Of a stretch of 64,000 nt of DNA, positions 34,945 through 44,183 are shown piece by piece. Origin of the DNA: Longicatena caecimuris (GTDB taxonomy: Bacteria > Bacillota_I > Bacilli_A > Erysipelotrichales > Erysipelotrichaceae). The notes under the pieces were generated by a model. It worked only from the letters and a program-made list of their open reading frames with translations. It did not search any database and had not been told where the DNA came from. Each line of letters starts with the position of its first letter. Positions within the stretch are counted from its first letter, which is position 1. Both the position numbers and the translations under genes were made by a program. The stretch is from NCBI RefSeq assembly GCF_004341945.1, contig NZ_SMBP01000004.1:101581-165580 (forward strand), written 5' to 3'.

Positions 34945-35826
34945 ATGTACTATGGAATGACAACAGAAGAACTGGCTCATCATTATAGTGAAACAGATGT
35001 GTTACGGATATATAAGGAAATCGGCTTTGATGCCGTTGATTATAGTTATGATATGCATGCCTATGAAGGCTCTATCTATGATCAAGAGGATTATGTCGCT
35101 TATGCAAAACAATTAAAAGCCGTCGCTGATGAAGTTGGTATACGTATTCACCAGATGCATGCCCCGTTGTACCATCGACGCATTGATGTAGCAGCTACAC
35201 CAGAAGAAAAGAAGCAAGAGGCCTTTTTAAAGAAAATGACGATGCGCGGCTTTGCGGTTGCTGAGTTGTTAGGATGTAACTATATGGTGATGCATCCACG
35301 CAAACTGCTACATTATGGCAGTGCAGAAGCACATGCGTATGCCAAGGAATATAATTTAGCAATGTATCGGGAATATGAGGAATTGGCAAGAAAGCATCAT
35401 GTAAAGATCGCCTTAGAAAATATGTTTGCCTATCATCCTATCACACACACACCTGTTGATACCATTTTTCGCACCGCAGAAGAACTCCTGGCATATCTGC
35501 AAGAACTTTCCCGTGATGTATTTGTGGCTTGCCTGGACACCGGTCATGCCAATGTGAATGGCATAGATCCTTCTTATATGGCCGAAGTGTTAGGCTCCTA
35601 TGTTGAGGTTTTGCATGTTCATGATAATTATGCCGCCCTAGATCAGCATTTGTTATGTGGAATGGGAACAATTGATTGGAAACGTTTTGTGAATACATTA
35701 AAAAAGATAAAATTTGATGGTGTTGTGTCGTTAGAAACATGCGCAATGTGTGAAAAATTACCAAAAGTTTCCTGTGTAGACTATGCTCATCTCGCTTACC
35801 ATACCATCACAAATTTAGTAAAATAA
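34945..35826 (+). CDS. Sugar phosphate isomerase/epimerase (AP endonuclease 2-like TIM barrel)
   Basis: A 293-residue xylose-isomerase-like TIM barrel with the typical metal/active-site stretches: IHQMHAPLYH, MVMHPRK, IALENMFAYHP, VACLDTGHANV and LHVHDNYA. This group isomerises or epimerises sugars or inosose-type compounds. It is the second gene of the sigma-54-type operon and is followed after about 30 bp by the LevR-like activator gene, which fits a role in the same carbohydrate route. The substrate is unknown. Confidence 0.87.
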   Translation: MYYGMTTEELAHHYSETDVLRIYKEIGFDAVDYSYDMHAYEGSIYDQEDYVAYAKQLKAVADEVGIRIHQMHAPLYHRRIDVAATPEEKKQEAFLKKMTMRGFAVAELLGCNYMVMHPRKLLHYGSAEAHAYAKEYNLAMYREYEELARKHHVKIALENMFAYHPITHTPVDTIFRTAEELLAYLQELSRDVFVACLDTGHANVNGIDPSYMAEVLGSYVEVLHVHDNYAALDQHLLCGMGTIDWKRFVNTLKKIKFDGVVSLETCAMCEKLPKVSCVDYAHLAYHTITNLVK

Positions 35827-35857
35827 TGTATAATACACATACACAGGAGGTGTGAAT

Positions 35858-38662
35858 ATGCGCAAGGATAGTATTATGCAAGTAATCAATGCTTATTGTC
35901 AAACACACACGCTCACCGATTTAAAACAAGGCGTACAGGGGATCAGTGTTTATGAAATTGCTGAGAAATTGCATCTGTTACGCAATAATGTGAATGTAGA
36001 TGTGAATAAGCTATTTCAAGAAGGCAAGGTTATCAAGATTTGCGGTAATAAGATGTATCGGTTTTATTCACAGGAACATTTTATGCGAGTAACGCATAAG
36101 ACGCTGTCAGCACAAACAACCTGTTCCAATTTGAATGAATTATTAGGTGATCTTCATGAGGTAAGAGATTATGAAGATCCCTTTACTGCGTTAATCGGAT
36201 ATAATGCCAGCCTAAAGAATGCGATTCTTTCGGCAAAGGCAGGAATATTGTATCCGGGAGGAGCTTTGCATACGATGCTGTTGGGTGAAAGTGGCGTCGG
36301 AAAAAGTTTGTTTGCCGAGAAAATCTTCACCTTTGGAAAAAAAGAGGGCATTTTTACTGCTGATAGTCAGTTTGTCGTATTTAACTGTGCCGACTATGCC
36401 AACAATGCAGAATTGTTACTTTCACAGCTATTTGGCAGTGTCAAAGGGGCATATACCGGAGCCGATGCAACAAAGGAAGGCTTATTAAAACGAGCGGATG
36501 GCGGTATGCTGTTTTTAGATGAAGTGCATCGTCTACCACCCGAAGGACAAGAGATGCTGTTTTATTTCATCGATAAGAAAAAGTATCGTATGCTGGGAGA
36601 AGCTAACAGTGAGCATGAGGCAAAAGTAACCTTAGTTTTAGCAACTACTGAAGATCCGGATAATCATTTATTAACCACCTTTTTACGAAGAATTCCGATG
36701 GTCATAAAAATACCAAGTTTGAAAGAGAAATCTTTTAATGAACGTAAACAAATGATCTTGTATTTATTTTCATTAGAAGCATCTGCTATCGGTTGTCCGA
36801 TCGTGATAGATAAGGATACAATGGCAACTTTACTGCTTTATCAGCCCAAGGGCAACATCGGACAATTAAAGAATGATATAAAACTGGCAATTGCCCGCAG
36901 TTATCTTGAAATGCGTGATCAACAAAATAAGGAAATAACCAATGAAATACGTATTCATAACTATGCTTTATCTTATCAGGTTAAAGATGGTATGAGTGAT
37001 TTGGATATCGAACAGCGAAGAGAGATTGAAAAGGTGTTGGTACAAGATACGTATATCGTAGAGCCATATGATGTAATTATGGTTGAAGAAGATGACACGG
37101 CCTTATTTGCGCCACCACAATTAGATGTAACGAAATCAGATATTCAGACTTCCTTTGAGGAGTATGTAGAAAAGATAGCCCGTTCATTGGAACATGATCA
37201 ATTGCCATCCTTTATCATAGATACCGAAATCCGTGAAATTATGGCTTTTATTCATGAATGGGTATTACATAATATGAATGTGCTTATTGGCCGCAGCCAA
37301 AGCGCGGCACTTGCCTTTTATTTAAAAAATATCCGTGAGAATCGTCTGGATGCCTTTTCTCATGAAGAGGATCTGAAGGATTATGATGTGGCGACCATGG
37401 AAGATGCCCGCAGTCTCATTCGTGCGATTGAACAACATTTTCATTTGCGCATTCCTGCACAGGAACTGCATACCTTAGCATGTATCTTAAATACCTTTAC
37501 AACGAATACCTTACAAAGCTGTGGTATTAGTATGTTTGTTGTTGCTCATGGGACAAGTCTGGCAAGTAATATTGCCGATGTGGTCAATGAATTATTATCA
37601 ATCCATTATCTGATTCCGATGGATATGCCTTTGACCAAAAATGTAAATCAAATTATGGATGAGTTGATTCTTAAGATCAAACAGGAACCAAAAGGGAATG
37701 AAATTTTATTATTTGTCGATATGGGTTCCCTTACTTCCCTAGAAGAAACGCTGCGTCAGAAAACATCTTATCATGTAGTTGTCATCCCAACAATCAACAC
37801 TCTGTTATTGCTTGATGCAGCAAGAAAAGCCGTCTTTATGCAATATACCCTGAGTAATATTTTACAGGATGTCATGCGGATGAATCAAAAGCTCGATGCA
37901 ACCTTGGAACATCATATTCATAACCATATTGCGCAAAGCAGTGAAAAAATCATTTATACAATATGTTATTCCGGTGATGGTACGGCACATTATTTAGAGA
38001 AATATTTAAAAGATTTGTTAGAGCAGGAAGGTATCTTTTCAATTGATATTCTTGCGCTGAGTAATGATTCTTTGATAAAGATTCGCAGTATGATAGAAGA
38101 AACTTCCAAAAACAAAGAAGTGCTGTGTATGATCGGCAATGTAGATCCAGGACTTCATGAATATCCCTTTATTTCAATGGAAGATATCTTAATGAGTGAT
38201 GGGGTGCAGCGTTTATTTGAAATCATCGGTGATATTGATGTCCTTCATAAAAGTGATGTAGTTAAAAGCTTTGAGCGTGATGTCTTTGTCGATGTAGCAT
38301 TTGAATCGATTGATAAATATCTGATGTATTTGAATTCTAAAAAACTTTATCCATTGTTGATGAAGTTTATCGAAGGGGTTGAAAAAGAATTACAGAAGAC
38401 GTTAAATAATCGAACATTAACACGCTTGATTGTTCATATGTCTTGCATGATCGAACGTTTGTTATTTGATGAATATCATTTTGAGCAAAACGAAGAAACA
38501 ATGGTACAAGTAAAGGAACATTCAAAGCTGTATACAATCGTAACTGAGCAGCTGGAGGCAATTCGTTCGAGTTTTCACATCACCATCAATCAGGAAGAGT
38601 GTTACTATCTTATGCAGATCATTTTAGATGATACAGATGAGAATGCGCATGTATCCATTTGA
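35858..38662 (+). CDS. levR: LevR-type sigma-54-dependent transcriptional activator with PRD domains
   Basis: 934 residues, the length expected of LevR. In order: an N-terminal winged helix (about 1-70), an AAA+ sigma-54 activator domain with Walker A LGESGVGKSLF near residue 145, the sigma-54 contact loop GAYTGAD near 200 (GAFTGA variant) and Walker B GGMLFLDEVHRL. Then come PRD1 (about 470-560), an EIIA-Man-like domain (FVVAHGTSLASNI near 565), an EIIB-Gat-like domain and PRD2 at the C-terminus (IVHMSCMIERLLFDEYHF). The start at 35858 follows AGGAGG. Such proteins are switched by PTS phosphorylation of PRD histidines. The symbol is by domain architecture. Confidence 0.93.
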   Translation: MRKDSIMQVINAYCQTHTLTDLKQGVQGISVYEIAEKLHLLRNNVNVDVNKLFQEGKVIKICGNKMYRFYSQEHFMRVTHKTLSAQTTCSNLNELLGDLHEVRDYEDPFTALIGYNASLKNAILSAKAGILYPGGALHTMLLGESGVGKSLFAEKIFTFGKKEGIFTADSQFVVFNCADYANNAELLLSQLFGSVKGAYTGADATKEGLLKRADGGMLFLDEVHRLPPEGQEMLFYFIDKKKYRMLGEANSEHEAKVTLVLATTEDPDNHLLTTFLRRIPMVIKIPSLKEKSFNERKQMILYLFSLEASAIGCPIVIDKDTMATLLLYQPKGNIGQLKNDIKLAIARSYLEMRDQQNKEITNEIRIHNYALSYQVKDGMSDLDIEQRREIEKVLVQDTYIVEPYDVIMVEEDDTALFAPPQLDVTKSDIQTSFEEYVEKIARSLEHDQLPSFIIDTEIREIMAFIHEWVLHNMNVLIGRSQSAALAFYLKNIRENRLDAFSHEEDLKDYDVATMEDARSLIRAIEQHFHLRIPAQELHTLACILNTFTTNTLQSCGISMFVVAHGTSLASNIADVVNELLSIHYLIPMDMPLTKNVNQIMDELILKIKQEPKGNEILLFVDMGSLTSLEETLRQKTSYHVVVIPTINTLLLLDAARKAVFMQYTLSNILQDVMRMNQKLDATLEHHIHNHIAQSSEKIIYTICYSGDGTAHYLEKYLKDLLEQEGIFSIDILALSNDSLIKIRSMIEETSKNKEVLCMIGNVDPGLHEYPFISMEDILMSDGVQRLFEIIGDIDVLHKSDVVKSFERDVFVDVAFESIDKYLMYLNSKKLYPLLMKFIEGVEKELQKTLNNRTLTRLIVHMSCMIERLLFDEYHFEQNEETMVQVKEHSKLYTIVTEQLEAIRSSFHITINQEECYYLMQIILDDTDENAHVSI

Positions 38663-38727
38663 TGTCATCACTGTATTCATGTGTATCATAGAGAGGAAAA
38701 GGCTGATAAATAAGCCTTTTTTCAATT

Positions 38728-38744
38728 TTGGCATGAGATTTGCT
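38728..38744 (+). promoter_or_regulatory. Sigma-54 (-24/-12) promoter of the PTS operon
   Basis: TTGGCATGAGATTTGCT has GG (38730-38731) and GC (38742-38743) exactly 10 bp apart and lies 30 bp upstream of the EIIA start. LevR-type activation is expected. Confidence 0.9.
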
Positions 38745-38773
38745 AATAAAAAAGTGAAAGGACGTGGAAGAAC

Positions 38774-39193
38774 ATGGAGAGTAAAGTGGGTATTCTGCTG
38801 GCAAGTCATGGGCAGTATTGTCTGGGCGCTAAAGACAGCCTGGAGATGATTATTGGTCCCTGTGACCATCTGCTATGTGTGTCCATAACACCGCAGATGA
38901 ACAATGAAGAAGCACGTCAGCAGATGAAGCGTGCGTATGAAAGTTTGCATCAACAATGTGATGAGGTATTGATATTCACAGATTTATTATGTGGAACGCC
39001 AAACAATGTAGCTGTTCGCTTAATGATGGATGAAGAAGATATCACGGTTTTGACCGGCTATAACTTAGCGATTCTGGTGGAACTTGTGAACCGCCGCAAT
39101 ACAACAGCGATGAAGGTGTGTGAGCTGATTGAGGATAGTAAAGAAATCTTGGCTTCATCCTTACGCATCATGAATAAGAGAGGAGAAATGTAA
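38774..39193 (+). CDS. PTS mannose-class EIIA component
   Basis: 139 residues, EIIA of the Man family. The phosphoryl-accepting histidine is in GILLASHGQY (His about 12). DLLCGTPNN near residue 75 is the second conserved segment. It accepts phosphate from HPr and passes it to EIIB. It is the first gene behind the sigma-54 promoter and ends 1 nt before the EIIB start. Confidence 0.94.
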   Translation: MESKVGILLASHGQYCLGAKDSLEMIIGPCDHLLCVSITPQMNNEEARQQMKRAYESLHQQCDEVLIFTDLLCGTPNNVAVRLMMDEEDITVLTGYNLAILVELVNRRNTTAMKVCELIEDSKEILASSLRIMNKRGEM

Positions 39194-39676
39194 ATGGCTA
39201 TCGAGTTAGTGAGAATTGATGATCGATTGATTCATGGTCAAATAGCGACGACTTGGATCAACAACTATTCGATTGAACAGGTATTGATCATTAATGATGA
39301 GATTTTATTAGATAAGATGCAACAATCCGTAATATCGATGACGGCACCTGCGAATGTGAAGGTAAAAGTCTTTGGTGTAGATGCCTTTATTGAGGTGTAT
39401 AAGAAGAATCCGATTCATCGTCGTACGATGCTGATCTTAACGAATTCGATTGATGCATACCGTTTGGCGAGAGGAGGTGTCAATTTTCCGGTATTGAATG
39501 TAGGTGGTATGCGTTTTGAAAATGATCGAATTAAAATCGCCAAGGCTGTTTCCGTTACGACAAAGGAAAGGGAAGCGTTTGAGAAACTTGTGGAAATGGG
39601 AATCGATGTACAAATACAAATGGTACCAAGAGATGAATTATTAAACATGAAAGATGTCTTAACAAAAACCAAATAA
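39194..39676 (+). CDS. PTS mannose/fructose/sorbose-class EIIB component
   Basis: 160 residues; the active-site histidine is in RIDDRLIHGQIATTW (His 14), the classic EIIB-Man motif. The ATG follows the EIIA stop directly, with AGAGGAG as ribosome-binding site. Cytoplasmic; donates phosphate to the incoming sugar. The substrate is not deducible from the sequence alone. Confidence 0.94.
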   Translation: MAIELVRIDDRLIHGQIATTWINNYSIEQVLIINDEILLDKMQQSVISMTAPANVKVKVFGVDAFIEVYKKNPIHRRTMLILTNSIDAYRLARGGVNFPVLNVGGMRFENDRIKIAKAVSVTTKEREAFEKLVEMGIDVQIQMVPRDELLNMKDVLTKTK

Positions 39677-39694
39677 GAAAAGGAGAAAAAGATT

Positions 39695-40471
39695 ATGTTA
39701 GTGAAAGCATTGCTTGTGGCCTTATGGGCTGGTCTTTGTTCACTCGATGATGGAGGTATGCAGCTGCAGATTCGTAAACCGCTGTTAGCCGGAACCATCA
39801 CCGGTTTAATTCTGGGGGATCTTACACAGGGGTTGATTATCGGCGGTACTTTGGAATTGATGTGGCTGGGTGTAAATTCTGTCGGAGCTTATACACCTCC
39901 CGATATCACCGGTGGAGCTATTGTCGGTGTTACTGTGGGTATTACCAGTGGCGGCGGTGTGGCAGCCGGTGTTGCCTTTGCCGTTCCGGCAGCAACCTTG
40001 ATTCTGCAGCTGATTGTCTTGTTACAAACTTATTTATCCGTTCATATTCACCGCGCGGAAATTGATGCTGCGACGGGTGACTTCAACAAAGCGAATCGCT
40101 GGCATTTGTATAGTGGTGTTCTGTTATTCTTAGCACGTGCGATTCCATGTTTTATCGCTGTTTATATTGGCAATACCGTATTATCTGATTTCATCGAATG
40201 GTTGCCTGAATTTATCATTAATGGCTTAAATGTTGCCAGCGGTATCATTCCTGCTGTAGGTATTAGTATGTTGCTGACAATGATGTTGAAAAAAGATATG
40301 TGGATGTATCTGGTGGCTGGTTTTGTCTTTGCCGCATACTTAGGTCTTCCGGTATTAGGAGTTTCTTTAATTGGCATCGTATTTGCCGGTATTCACGATT
40401 ACAATTATGTACAACGTAAAAAATTAGAACGTGATACAGCGATGGAGCTGGAAGGAGGCATTGATTTATAA
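39695..40471 (+). CDS. PTS mannose/fructose/sorbose-class EIIC component
   Basis: 258 residues, highly hydrophobic, with the EIIC-Man pattern GGTLELMWLGVNSVGAY and ITGGAIVGVTVG. AAGGAG precedes the start. With EIID it forms the membrane translocation pore. The C-terminus (ERDTAMELEGGIDL) overlaps the EIID start by one base. Confidence 0.93.
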   Translation: MLVKALLVALWAGLCSLDDGGMQLQIRKPLLAGTITGLILGDLTQGLIIGGTLELMWLGVNSVGAYTPPDITGGAIVGVTVGITSGGGVAAGVAFAVPAATLILQLIVLLQTYLSVHIHRAEIDAATGDFNKANRWHLYSGVLLFLARAIPCFIAVYIGNTVLSDFIEWLPEFIINGLNVASGIIPAVGISMLLTMMLKKDMWMYLVAGFVFAAYLGLPVLGVSLIGIVFAGIHDYNYVQRKKLERDTAMELEGGIDL

Positions 40472-41286
40472 TGAGTGAAAAATTTGAAATGACCAATAAG
40501 GTCTATCGTGAAATGTTTATCAATCATCTGACCTTCCAATGGGGATGGAATTATGAACGCCAACAAGCGGATGGCTGTTTGTTTACCTTAACACCAGTTT
40601 TAAAACGGTTATATAAGGATGCACCACTTGAGGAACGAGAACGAGCAATCAAACGGCATTTGGAATTCTTTAATACACATGCAACCCTAGCTCCATTATT
40701 GTTTGGTCTTATCGCCGCTTTGGAGGTAAATACACCAGAAGCGGAAAAAGACAGCATCACTTCCATTAAAACAGGTTTGATGGGACCGATTGCCGGTTTA
40801 GGTGATGGCTTATTCTGGTTTACCTTGTGGCCAATTTGCGCAAGTATCGGCGCAACTATGGCGGTTACCGGAAATATCTTTGGCGCAATCTTCACCTTTG
40901 TCGTTTTCAATGTTATCAATCAGGGAGTGAAATGGTTTGGTTTCCGTATCGGTTATACCAAAGGCATGGATATCATTAACTCCGGTTCGGGTGATGAAGT
41001 CATTAAACGCATCTCCGGTGCTGCTACCGTTTTAGGTCTTTGTGTAGCCGGTTGCTTGGTTTCCACAACCGTTAAATTAAGTGTCCCTTTAGAATTTGCC
41101 AGTGGTGATGGCAAGATTGTCGTTCAGGAACTCATTGATAAGATCATGCCTTGTTTCTTACCGGTATTAGTTACGCTATTCTGTTATTGGCGTTTGAAGA
41201 AAACCAATGGCAAGGAAGCGGTAAGATTGATTTTCGGTATCATGATCGCAGCAATTGCATTAACTTATTTTGGCATTTTAGGATAA
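40471..41286 (+). CDS. PTS mannose-class EIID component
   Basis: 271 residues with the EIID signature sequence TFQWGWNYERQQADG at the N-terminus and the GPIAGLGDGLFWFTLWPI block. It is required only by the mannose/fructose/sorbose PTS class. The ATG shares its A with the EIIC stop (TAATG). A terminator follows, so the operon contains only the four PTS genes. Confidence 0.95.
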   Translation: MSEKFEMTNKVYREMFINHLTFQWGWNYERQQADGCLFTLTPVLKRLYKDAPLEERERAIKRHLEFFNTHATLAPLLFGLIAALEVNTPEAEKDSITSIKTGLMGPIAGLGDGLFWFTLWPICASIGATMAVTGNIFGAIFTFVVFNVINQGVKWFGFRIGYTKGMDIINSGSGDEVIKRISGAATVLGLCVAGCLVSTTVKLSVPLEFASGDGKIVVQELIDKIMPCFLPVLVTLFCYWRLKKTNGKEAVRLIFGIMIAAIALTYFGILG

Positions 41287-41297
41287 TAGATGAAAGA

Positions 41298-41332
41298 AGG
41301 GAACGTATCAAAAGACGTATCCCTTTTTCCAT
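41298..41332 (+). terminator. Terminator of the PTS operon
   Basis: GGGAACGTATC and GACGTATCCC form a stem with one bulged base, followed by TTTTT. Confidence 0.75.
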
Positions 41333-41474
41333 CCTTTTATATAACCGTTTTGACAAATGGCAGTATCTTTCTTTGTGAAAATAATCATTTGTGAAAAAAT
41401 CCTTTTTTTATGCAAACAAGCGGTGTATAATAAAAAATGGTAAAGCAAGAAAATAAGAAAGAGAGGATATTTTC

Positions 41475-42446
41475 ATGATTGACACATTGATTGAAAAAAT
41501 TAAGGGTAAAGGAACACGTATCGTCTTTACAGAAGGTTCAGATGCACGTATTCTGGAAGCTGCTGTTCGTTTACATAAGGAAAACATCCTGGTGCCTGTA
41601 CTGTTAGGAAACCGTGCTGAAATTACAGGTGCTGCCGCATCTTTGGGATATGATCTGGAAGGCATTGAAATGCTGGATCCTAGAGAATATAAGAATATGG
41701 ATATGATGGTTACCAAAGTTGTTGAATTACGTAAAGGTAAATTAGATGAAGCACAGGCACGTGAAGCTTGTTTGAAAACAAACTTTTTCGGTACTATGTA
41801 TGTAAAATTAGGCTGTGCAGATGGTTTGTTAGGTGGTGCTACCTATTCAACAGCGGATACAGTGCGTCCTGCACTACAACTGGTAAAAACAAGACCGGGA
41901 AACTCTATCGTATCAAGTTGTTTCATTTTATTAAAAGATAAAGAACAGTTGGTTATGGGTGACTGCTCTATCAATATTGATCCAAGTGCAGATGACCTGG
42001 TGGAAATCACTTTACAGACAGCACATACGGTTCGCCAGTTTGGTATTGAACCAAGTGTTGGCTTGTTATCATATTCTACCTTAGGTTCAGCAAAGGGCAG
42101 CAGTGTGGATAAAGTAAAAGAGGCTGCAACACGTTTAAAACGTATGCCATTAGACTTCGGGGTAGAAGGTGAGATTCAGTTTGACTGTGCCGTAGCACCA
42201 GAAGTAGCAAAATTAAAAGCACCTGATTCTAAGGTGGCTGGTAAGATCAATACGTTTATCTTCCCCAATATTGATGCCGGTAACATCGGCTACAAGATCG
42301 CGGCGCGTTTAGGCGGCTGGGAAGCTATCGGACCAATCCTGCAGGGATTAAATGCACCTATCAATGACTTATCTCGTGGCTGCAATGCCGAAGAAGTATT
42401 CAAAATGGCGATTGTGACAGCTGCACAGAAATACATGGATATTTAA
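41475..42446 (+). CDS. pta: Phosphate acetyltransferase
   Basis: 323 residues, the compact Pta form without N-terminal regulatory domain. Conserved segments: FTEGSDARILEAA, FFGTMYVKLGCADGLLGG (with the active-site region), STADTVRPALQLVKT, and FPNIDAGNIGYKIAARLGGWEAIGPILQGL near the C-terminus. It interconverts acetyl-CoA and acetyl phosphate, feeding ATP production through acetate kinase, which is not in the window. It stands alone between two terminators. Confidence 0.96.
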   Translation: MIDTLIEKIKGKGTRIVFTEGSDARILEAAVRLHKENILVPVLLGNRAEITGAAASLGYDLEGIEMLDPREYKNMDMMVTKVVELRKGKLDEAQAREACLKTNFFGTMYVKLGCADGLLGGATYSTADTVRPALQLVKTRPGNSIVSSCFILLKDKEQLVMGDCSINIDPSADDLVEITLQTAHTVRQFGIEPSVGLLSYSTLGSAKGSSVDKVKEAATRLKRMPLDFGVEGEIQFDCAVAPEVAKLKAPDSKVAGKINTFIFPNIDAGNIGYKIAARLGGWEAIGPILQGLNAPINDLSRGCNAEEVFKMAIVTAAQKYMDI

Positions 42447-42468
42447 TTAACGATTGCTTAGCATATTT

Positions 42469-42497
42469 GGAACCTTTTTGATGAGGTTCCTTTTTTT
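42469..42497 (+). terminator. Terminator of pta
   Basis: GGAACC (42469-42474) and GGTTCC (42485-42490) with a 10-nt loop and a run of seven T residues. Confidence 0.85.
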
Positions 42498-42650
42498 GCG
42501 TAATTATCTAAAAATGATATTCCAATAGTTAGCAATTCATGTTTTCATGCGATAGACAAAATATACGAAATGTAAGTATAAAGCTAAATTATTGTAGCGT
42601 TCAGTTTTGATTTATGCTATTATTGGAACGTTGAGTTTAAGGAGGTTACA

Positions 42651-44084
42651 ATGGAAAGTTCAAAGAAAATTCTCTGGTATAACCTTGCCTTCATGGCATT
42701 CTCTACTGTTTGGGGATTCGGAAACGTATTAAATGGTTTCGTTTATTTCAACGGTATTCAGGTTATATTCAGCTGGGTTCTGATGTTCGCTTTATACTTC
42801 GTGCCTTATGCATTGATGGTTGGTGAACTTGGTTCCGCATTTAAAAACTCAGGTGGCGGTGTTTCTTCATGGATTCACGAAACAATCGGTCCTAAATTTG
42901 CTTATTATGCAGGTTGGACTTATTGGGCATGCCACATCACTTACATCGCAAGTAAGGGCAGCGGCGGCTTGAAAGCGTTAAGCTGGATGGTCTTCCAAGA
43001 TGGTTCTACATACGATACCTTCCCTACGATCGGTGTGCAGTTAGCAACATTAGGTGTATTCTTATTCTTCTGCTGGGTTGCCAGCCGTGGTTTAAATCCA
43101 TTGAAGAAATTAGCAACATTGGCAGGAACAAGTATGTTCGTTATGTCAATTCTTTACATCGTCATGATGTTTGCGGCACCTATCATCAATCCAAACGGTG
43201 GTTACTTAAGCATGGATTTCAGTTGGGATAACATCATTCCACAGTTCAATGTAAATTACTTTACATCACTATCCATTCTGGTATTTGCTGTTGGTGGATG
43301 TGAGAAGATTTCACCATACGTAAACAAGGTAAAAGATCCTGCAAAGGGCTTCCCAAAAGGTATGATTGCATTGGCAATCATGGTTATGGTATGTGCAATT
43401 CTGGGAACAATTGCAATGGGCATGATGTTTGATCCTGCTTTGATCAATGGTTCTACTGAAAGCTTTAACTCTTATGTATCCAATGGTTCTTACTGGGCCT
43501 TCCAGAAGCTGGGTGAATACTATCATGTAGGTAATCTTTTGATGATCATCTATGCGGCTTGTAATGCAATCGGTCAGTTCTCTACGTTGGTTGTCAGCAT
43601 TGATGCACCATTGCGTATGCTGTTGGATAACGAAGATGCACGTCAGTTCATTCCAACTAAACTGTTGAAACAGAACAAATTTGGTGCTTACATCAATGGT
43701 ATTTGGATGGTTGTTGCACTATCAGGTGCGATCATCCTGATTCAGATCATTGGTGGTTCAGGGGCAGCCGGTGTATTGGCACAGTTAAACAAGCTGAACT
43801 CTGTAACGATGCCTTTGCGTTATCTGTGGGTATTTGCGGCTTATATCGCATTGCGTAAAGCTAGAGATAAATTCCATCCGGAATATCGTTTCACGAAGAA
43901 TCAGCCGGTTGCACTGGTAATGGGCTTCTGGTGCTTCTTTGTCACAGCAGCTTGCTGTATCATGGGTATGTATTCAGATGATTTATTCACTATGTTCTTA
44001 AACGTAGTGACACCAATCGTTCTGACTGCATTAGGTATGATTCTGCCTTTGATTAAGAAAAACGAAAAAGCTAGCACAAAATAA
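42651..44084 (+). CDS. APC-superfamily amino acid permease
   Basis: 477 residues with about 12 membrane helices. The opening (KKILWYNLAFMAFSTVWGFGNVLNGF) and the later EKISPYVNKVKDPAKGFPKG are typical of APC-type amino-acid/polyamine transporters of the YjeM or glutamate-GABA antiporter-like groups. AAGGAGG precedes the start. The exact substrate is not given by the sequence. A terminator follows. Confidence 0.88.
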   Translation: MESSKKILWYNLAFMAFSTVWGFGNVLNGFVYFNGIQVIFSWVLMFALYFVPYALMVGELGSAFKNSGGGVSSWIHETIGPKFAYYAGWTYWACHITYIASKGSGGLKALSWMVFQDGSTYDTFPTIGVQLATLGVFLFFCWVASRGLNPLKKLATLAGTSMFVMSILYIVMMFAAPIINPNGGYLSMDFSWDNIIPQFNVNYFTSLSILVFAVGGCEKISPYVNKVKDPAKGFPKGMIALAIMVMVCAILGTIAMGMMFDPALINGSTESFNSYVSNGSYWAFQKLGEYYHVGNLLMIIYAACNAIGQFSTLVVSIDAPLRMLLDNEDARQFIPTKLLKQNKFGAYINGIWMVVALSGAIILIQIIGGSGAAGVLAQLNKLNSVTMPLRYLWVFAAYIALRKARDKFHPEYRFTKNQPVALVMGFWCFFVTAACCIMGMYSDDLFTMFLNVVTPIVLTALGMILPLIKKNEKASTK

Positions 44085-44094
44085 AAACAAAGTA

Positions 44095-44128
44095 GGTGAG
44101 ATTCTTAAGGAGTCTTGCCTTTTTGTTT
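44095..44128 (+). terminator. Terminator of the permease gene
   Basis: GGTGAGATTC and GAGTCTTGCC form a 10-bp stem (with G-U pairs) around a 5-nt loop, followed by TTTTTGTTT. Confidence 0.75.
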
Positions 44129-44183
44129 GGCTTGTACATGGAAAAATGCTATAATACAAACGAGTAATTTAGGAGGCTTATAT

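Noticed and set aside
41372..41397. Two TTTGTGAAAA copies upstream of pta
   Set aside because: Two short AT-rich copies 16 bp apart are too weak to call an operator.
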